Below are positions 61,701 through 64,000 of a DNA stretch of 64,000 nucleotides, piece by piece. This DNA is from Cybelea sp963824595 (lineage in GTDB: Bacteria; Vulcanimicrobiota; Vulcanimicrobiia; Vulcanimicrobiales; Vulcanimicrobiaceae): contig CAWGPY010000005.1 of the NCBI GenBank assembly GCA_963824595.1, positions 259,528 through 323,527 of the forward strand, in the 5' to 3' direction. Within the stretch, counting starts at the first letter, position 1. Every line of letters starts with the position of its first letter. A program made the translations under genes and the position numbers. Under the pieces are notes generated by a model, which was not told the origin of the DNA, did not search any database, and saw only the letters and a program-made list of their open reading frames with translations.

Positions 61701-64000
61701 ACTTGCGCGAGTTTCGCTCCACGGCAAAGGGTCTGCCGGATCTGCTCAACTATGCGGCAGTCGTCGACGACGGCGTCGTGCTCAACAAAGACGGCAGTCT
61801 CACGGCGGCATGGACCTATCGTGGCGAGGATCTCGATTCGGCCAGCGTGCCGGAGCTCTCGGCGCTCTCGGCGCGCGTCAACGCGGCGTTCGCGCGGCGC
61901 GGCAGCGGATGGATGGTCCACGTCGACGCGCTGCGTACCGAGGCGCGCGGCTATCCGCAGGCGGGCGCCTTTCCCGATCGTACGACGCTGCTCATCGACG
62001 CGGAGCGGCGGGCGGCCTACGAGGCCGAAGGCGCGCACTACGAGAGCCGCTACGTGCTCTCCGTGACCTACCTTCCGCCGATCGACGCGCAGCACGCGAT
62101 TGCGACCTTCTTCGTCGAAGGCGACCGGCCGCGGGAGCACGCCGGCATGGCCTCCCGAGCGCTGGAAACCTTCGCGGGCGCCCTTGTGGAAATCGAGGAT
62201 AACCTGTCAGCGGCGCTGCGGCTCGTGCGCCTGCGCGGCCGCCGGATCGAGGATCCCTTCGGGCGCGGGCACATCCACGACGAGCTGCTCCGCCACCTGA
62301 TGGTGTGTCTCACCGGCGAGGACCATCCGGTCAATCTGCCGCCGATTCCGATGTACCTCGACGCGGTCTTCGGCTCGCAGGACTTCTTCGGGGGCTTGCG
62401 CCCGCGCATTGGCTGCCGCCACATTCGCCCGATCGCGATCACCGGGTTTCCGGCGGAGAGCTATCCCGGCATCCTTGACTTCCTGAATCGCCTGCCGCTC
62501 TGCTACCGGTGGTCGACCCGCTTCATTTTGCTTGACGCGCCGGCAGCGCAGCAGCGAATCAACCGCTATCGCGCGCGCTGGTGGCAGAAACGCAAGAGTC
62601 TACGCAACCTCGTGCGCGAACAGACCGGCACCGCGGCGACGCACGTCGACGCCGATGCCGATGCGATGGCGACCGATGCCGTTGCCGCGCTGGCCGATGC
62701 GTCAAGCGGTGCAGTAAAGTTCGGCTATTACACGAGCGTCGTCGTGCTGATGGATGAGAACGCCGAGCTCGTCGATGCCGCGGCGCGCGACGTGCTCAAA
62801 GCGATCCACCACGCCGGTTTCGGTGCGCGCATCGAAGACGTCAACGCGGTCGAGGCGTTCTTGGGGACGTTGCCCGGCCACGGCGTTCCGAATATCCGCC
62901 GACCGTTGCTGCACACGCTCAACCTCGCCGATCTGCTGCCGCTCACGACCATCTGGCCCGGACTCGCGCAGCAGCCGTGCCCGTTCTATCCGCCGCACAG
63001 CCCGCCGCTCGCGTACGCGGCGACCACGGGCGCAACGCCGTTTCGTCTGAACCTCCACGTCGGCGACGTCGGCCATACGTTGGTCGTCGGACCGACCGGC
63101 AGCGGTAAATCGACGCTGCTGGCGTTCCTGCTCGCGCAGCATTTCCGCTATCCCGACGCGCACGTCTTCGCCTTTGACAAGGGCTATTCGCTCTACGTGC
63201 TCTGTGCCGCGAGCGGCGGATCGTACTACGAGATCGGCGCAGATACCGGGCCGGCATTCACGCCGCTCGCGCAGATCGATGCGCCCGCTGAGCGGCTGTG
63301 GGCGCAGGAGTGGCTGGAGACGCTCGTGACGCTGCAAGGCGTTACGGTGACGCCCGTGCACCGGCGCGCGCTCCATCGTGCGCTCGAGCTGCTCGCCAGC
63401 GCGCAGAGCCGCACGCTCACCGATCTCGTCAACACCGTACAGGACCAGCTCTTGCGCGACGCGCTCACGCCGTACACGCTCGCGGGCCCGCTCGGGCGCT
63501 TACTCGACGCCGAACGTGACGAGCTCGATGAGAACCTCTTCCAAGTCTTCGAACTCGACCACGTTGCGATGATGGGCGAGAAGAACCTCGTACCAGTCCT
63601 GCTCTATCTGTTTCACCGGGTGCAGCGGCGACTGGCACGCGGGCGCCCGGCTATCGTTGCGCTCGGCGAAGCGTGGCTGGCGCTCTCGCATCCGCTCTTT
63701 CGCGAGAAGATCCGCGAGTGGCTCAAGACCCTGCGGAAAAGCAATGGCGCGGCGATCCTCGAAACGCAGTCGATCAGCGACATCACCGAGTCGCCGATTC
63801 GCGACATCATCACCGAGTCGTGTTTGACAAAAATCTTCTTACCCAATAGCGAGGCGCAGACCGAACACGCCGCCGGTGCCTATAAAGCCCTGGGGCTATC
63901 GTCGCGTCAGATCGAGCTGATCGCTCGCGCGGTGCCCAAGCGCCAGTACTACTACAGCAGTCCGCTCGGCAAACGGCTCTTCGAACTGGGCCTGGGACCG
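61694..64000 (+). CDS. trbE: TrbE/VirB4 transfer ATPase (cut by window edge)
   Basis: 769 codons, open to the window end. N-terminal domain: FRSTAKGLPDLLNYAAVVDD, VLNKDGSLTAAWTYRGEDLD. The ATPase has HTLVVGPTGSGKSTLLAFLL (Walker A, near 63090) and ARGRPAIVALGEAWLALSHP (Walker B region, with GE where most relatives have DE). GTG 61694 follows GGAGGGG and overlaps trbD. It energises pilus assembly. About 50 residues are missing at the C-terminus. Confidence 0.92.
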   Translation, partial: MLNLREFRSTAKGLPDLLNYAAVVDDGVVLNKDGSLTAAWTYRGEDLDSASVPELSALSARVNAAFARRGSGWMVHVDALRTEARGYPQAGAFPDRTTLLIDAERRAAYEAEGAHYESRYVLSVTYLPPIDAQHAIATFFVEGDRPREHAGMASRALETFAGALVEIEDNLSAALRLVRLRGRRIEDPFGRGHIHDELLRHLMVCLTGEDHPVNLPPIPMYLDAVFGSQDFFGGLRPRIGCRHIRPIAITGFPAESYPGILDFLNRLPLCYRWSTRFILLDAPAAQQRINRYRARWWQKRKSLRNLVREQTGTAATHVDADADAMATDAVAALADASSGAVKFGYYTSVVVLMDENAELVDAAARDVLKAIHHAGFGARIEDVNAVEAFLGTLPGHGVPNIRRPLLHTLNLADLLPLTTIWPGLAQQPCPFYPPHSPPLAYAATTGATPFRLNLHVGDVGHTLVVGPTGSGKSTLLAFLLAQHFRYPDAHVFAFDKGYSLYVLCAASGGSYYEIGADTGPAFTPLAQIDAPAERLWAQEWLETLVTLQGVTVTPVHRRALHRALELLASAQSRTLTDLVNTVQDQLLRDALTPYTLAGPLGRLLDAERDELDENLFQVFELDHVAMMGEKNLVPVLLYLFHRVQRRLARGRPAIVALGEAWLALSHPLFREKIREWLKTLRKSNGAAILETQSISDITESPIRDIITESCLTKIFLPNSEAQTEHAAGAYKALGLSSRQIELIARAVPKRQYYYSSPLGKRLFELGLGP

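Larger units (their letters stand above)
41797..64000. mobile_element. Integrative/conjugative or mobilisable element (left end near 41.4 kb)
   Basis: Evidence: tRNA-Gly half at 41.4 kb, Xre regulator with two operators, mob and trb genes, cargo genes, and integrase/excisionase remnants. The right end is outside. Damage in mob, int and traG suggests the element is no longer self-transmissible, if the frameshifts are real. Confidence 0.55.

Overview
The window looks like bacterial DNA from a GC-rich soil or sediment type genome, probably assembled from a metagenome. Secreted beta-propeller and G-rich repeat proteins, an acid-phosphatase-like phosphoesterase and stress proteins would fit a poorly cultured lineage such as Candidatus Eremiobacterota. 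That placement is a guess from gene content. No rRNA or intact tRNA gene is present to test it.

Region 1 (1-12.4 kb) is ordinary chromosome. A minus-strand stress/energy operon (STAS/SEC14 protein, universal stress protein, P-type cation ATPase) faces a phosphoketolase plus a DUF389 membrane protein. These are followed by a large arylsulfatase, a glycine-rich repeat secreted protein and a beta-propeller lipoprotein.

Region 2 (12.4-24.7 kb) is accessory DNA between tRNA fragments. A 45-bp tRNA-Ala 3' fragment occurs at 12.67 and 22.13 kb, and a 47-bp repeat with a tRNA-Ser anticodon core occurs at 12.9 and 24.57 kb. Inside lie a truncated universal stress protein, a universal-stress/monooxygenase-fold fusion, a CuA cupredoxin with a c-type cytochrome and a damaged multicopper oxidase, secreted proteins, a broken aegerolysin-like toxin and an IS3-family element.

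Region 3 (24.7-31 kb) is the most promising accessory cassette. Four tightly spaced genes encode a Hanks-type kinase, an unknown 397-aa protein, a winged-helix protein with an E-x-K nuclease-like segment, and a DEAD-type helicase with a C-terminal PD-(D/E)xK-like domain. The helicase is split by four frameshifts. A truncated type I specificity subunit lies beside it. The layout resembles a phage-defence system that I cannot name.

Region 4 (31.7-41.7 kb) is an IS graveyard: one lipoprotein gene is split by two decayed IS3-family elements, and a third IS is truncated. An Abi-like HEPN protein and small zinc-binding proteins follow.

Region 5 (41.4-64 kb) is a mobilisable or conjugative element. 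It has a tRNA-Gly 3' fragment at its left side, an Xre regulator with a duplicated operator, a heavily frameshifted MobC/relaxase pair, eight unidentified mostly membrane-protein genes, integrase and excisionase remnants, and a Trb-type conjugation operon (traG, trbB-C-D-E) that runs off the right edge.
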